Under the pieces are notes generated by a model, which saw nothing but the letters and a program-made list of their open reading frames with translations, was not told where the DNA came from and did no database searches. Shown one piece after another: positions 5,375-6,869 of a stretch of DNA of 6,869 nt (its first letter is position 1; the number at the start of each line of letters is the position of its first letter). The stretch spans positions 1 through 6,869 of the forward strand of contig CAYWVO010000081.1 in the NCBI GenBank assembly GCA_964461835.1, in the 5' to 3' direction. The DNA comes from CAYWVO01 sp964461835. Its GTDB lineage: Bacteria; Zixibacteria; MSB-5A5; WJJR01; JAJRUJ01. A program made the position numbers and the translations under genes.

Positions 5375-6766
5375 ATGAACCAGCAGGCCGATCCGAAAAC
5401 CAAACGCGCCGCTTTGATTGTCGCCACCCTCAGTTCATTCATCGGTCCGTTTATGAGTTCGTCGGTTAACGTTGCGTTGCCGTCGATCAGCGACGCGTTT
5501 TCCATGGGGGCGGTGTCACTGGGCTGGGTGAACACCGCGTTTCTGCTGGCGTCATCGGTGTTCGTGATACCGTTCGGCCGGCTGGGAGATATTTACGGTC
5601 GCAAAAAAATCTACCTCTGGGGCGTGGTCGTGTACACCGCTTCCTCGGTGTTGATTGCCAACGCACAGTCCGGGGAAATGATCATCCTGTACCGGGTGTT
5701 TCAGGGGTTCGGCAGTTCGATGATTCTGGCGACCGGGATGCCCATTTTGATTTCGGCGTATCCTGCCGGAGAACGCGGCAAAGCGCTGGGGATTGCGGTC
5801 TCGGCGGTGTATCTCGGCTTGTCCCTGGGACCGTTTATCGGCGGCATCATCACCGAGCAGTTGGGCTGGCGCTTTATTTTCTGGTTCAACCTGCCCTTGG
5901 GACTTTTGCTGGTCGCGGTGATCTTTTTCATGCTCAAACAGGAGTGGGCCGAGGCGGAGGGTGAACAACTCGATATCGTGGGATCGCTGATCCTGGCCGG
6001 ATCCTTGTTTACTGCGATGTACGGAATCTCCAGTTTACCGGGGATACTGCCGGGTGGACTGGCGGCGCTTGGCCTGGTCGGGCTGATAGTCTTTGTACTT
6101 TACGAATCCCGAATCGATAACCCGGTTATCGATATCAAGTTGTTCCGCTATAACACGGTTTTCGCGTTTTCCAACCTGGCAGCGATGATCAACTACGCGG
6201 CCACCTTTGCCGTGAGCTTCCTTTTGAGTTTGTATCTGCAAAATCTTAAAGCTCTCTCGCCACAACAGGCGGGATTTGTGCTGGTGGCGCAGCCGCTTAT
6301 TCAGGCGATTTTTTCGCCGCTGGCGGGACGGTTATCCGATAAATGGGAACCCCGCATTATCGCCTCAATCGGCATGGGGCTTAATTTTGTCGGGTTGTTG
6401 CTGTTGGTTTTTTTGACTCAGGAAACATCAGTCATGTATGTCTTATTCTGCCTGGTGTTTCTCGGTTTCGGTTTTGCGTTGTTCTCCTCGCCGAATACCA
6501 ATGCGATCATGAGTTCGGTCGAGCGACGCAATTTCGGGGTGGCGGGCGCCATGGTCAGCATGATGCGGCAGGTGGGGATGATGTTTTCGATGGGTATCGT
6601 AATGATGCTTCTCGCCCTGACCTTGGGCCAGGCCGAAATCGCCCCCGAGAATTACGGCCAGTTTGCCCGTATGATGCGGATTGCGTTTATCCTCTTCGCG
6701 GTCCTACTTTTTGGTGGCATCTTCGCGTCCCTGGCGCGGGGGAAGATGCAGCGAGGGGAGGGATGA
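5375..6766 (+). CDS. DHA2-type (EmrB/QacA-like) MFS efflux transporter
   Basis: At 463 residues with about 14 hydrophobic spans, this fits the 14-TM proton-driven drug exporter branch of the major facilitator superfamily in the inner membrane. Motif A is clear between spans 2 and 3 (GRLGDIYGRKK, 68-78). The antiporter motif C region in span 5 reads LGLSLGPFIGG (147-157), followed by WRFIFWFNLPLG (165-176), typical of the family. Span 1 has SSVNVALPSI (29-38) but lacks the acidic residue that EmrB/QacA proteins usually carry just before it. An in-frame TAA at 5357-5359 and no other upstream start make the ATG at 5375 the first option. No good Shine-Dalgarno precedes it, so translation initiation may be weak. 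No membrane-fusion partner or regulator gene is adjacent within the window. The substrate cannot be told from sequence. Confidence 0.88.
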   Translation: MNQQADPKTKRAALIVATLSSFIGPFMSSSVNVALPSISDAFSMGAVSLGWVNTAFLLASSVFVIPFGRLGDIYGRKKIYLWGVVVYTASSVLIANAQSGEMIILYRVFQGFGSSMILATGMPILISAYPAGERGKALGIAVSAVYLGLSLGPFIGGIITEQLGWRFIFWFNLPLGLLLVAVIFFMLKQEWAEAEGEQLDIVGSLILAGSLFTAMYGISSLPGILPGGLAALGLVGLIVFVLYESRIDNPVIDIKLFRYNTVFAFSNLAAMINYAATFAVSFLLSLYLQNLKALSPQQAGFVLVAQPLIQAIFSPLAGRLSDKWEPRIIASIGMGLNFVGLLLLVFLTQETSVMYVLFCLVFLGFGFALFSSPNTNAIMSSVERRNFGVAGAMVSMMRQVGMMFSMGIVMMLLALTLGQAEIAPENYGQFARMMRIAFILFAVLLFGGIFASLARGKMQRGEG

Positions 6767-6775
6767 TTTTTTAGA

Positions 6776-6788
6776 TCACAATTTGTGA
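6776..6788. other. Short palindrome downstream of the MFS gene
   Basis: TCACAA and TTGTGA flank a single T. It starts 10 nt after the MFS stop codon. With a one-base centre it suits a protein-binding site better than an RNA hairpin, and no T-run follows. The other bases of the 103-nt tail (6767-6869) show a T6 run directly after the stop codon but no stem in front of it, and no gene. Confidence 0.25.
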
Positions 6789-6869
6789 CCTCAAACGCTC
6801 AAATTCACGCTTATTTAGAGCGGTTCTCAGAATAACTTTCCGATTGCAGCAGTTGTTTTTGTCTGCTCG

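Noticed and set aside
6767..6790. Intrinsic terminator for the MFS gene
   Set aside because: The T6 run comes right after the stop codon without a preceding stem, and the nearby palindrome has a one-base centre and no T-run after it.

Overview
The window carries three complete genes in a moderately GC-rich bacterial background, separated by long, structured non-coding stretches. From left to right they are a secreted M64-family ("IgA peptidase"-like) zinc metallopeptidase on + (376-2199), a secreted papain-family (C1A) cysteine peptidase on - (2548-4863), and an EmrB/QacA-like (DHA2) MFS exporter on + (5375-6766). No rRNA, tRNA, CRISPR array, transposase or phage gene is visible. The lineage is inferred, not proven. 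Both peptidases end in a Cys-rich double dockerin-like module of the type GDxNC...DPLDV..LV..VYK, a style I associate with Zixibacteria and neighbouring uncultured FCB-type phyla. The multidomain, signal-peptide-bearing architectures fit that setting.

Layout: 1-375 is non-coding. It holds a degenerate dispersed repeat (copy A, 13-168), a good sigma70-type promoter (248-275) and a leader of about 90 nt with an 11-bp stem. The M64 gene follows. The 348-nt gap between the convergent peptidase genes (2200-2547) contains two adjacent perfect stem-loops (2247-2283), a weaker bulged hairpin (2311-2327) and a second, direct copy of the same repeat (copy B, 2397-2541). The M64 gene is therefore bracketed by direct repeats. 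The C1 peptidase gene reads leftward from a GTG start. The 511-nt divergent gap (4864-5374) between it and the MFS gene holds an AT-rich promoter region for the peptidase, two palindromes that look like regulator sites (5011-5026 and 5253-5273), and two abutting stem-loops (5155-5202). The last 103 nt hold only a short palindrome.

How the parts relate: the two peptidases are from unrelated catalytic classes (zinc HExxH and Cys/His/Asn) but have the same C-terminal eight-cysteine, two-repeat calcium-loop module with almost identical cysteine spacing. This implies a shared extracytoplasmic destination or docking partner and joint use in degrading external protein. The MFS pump has no demonstrated link to them. 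It is divergent from the cysteine peptidase and may be controlled by a repressor acting at the palindrome over its candidate promoter.

The most notable observations are the shared eight-cysteine dockerin-like module and the pair of direct repeats around the M64 gene, whose nested stem-loop structure is kept although the sequence has diverged. I see no clearly new multi-gene system.
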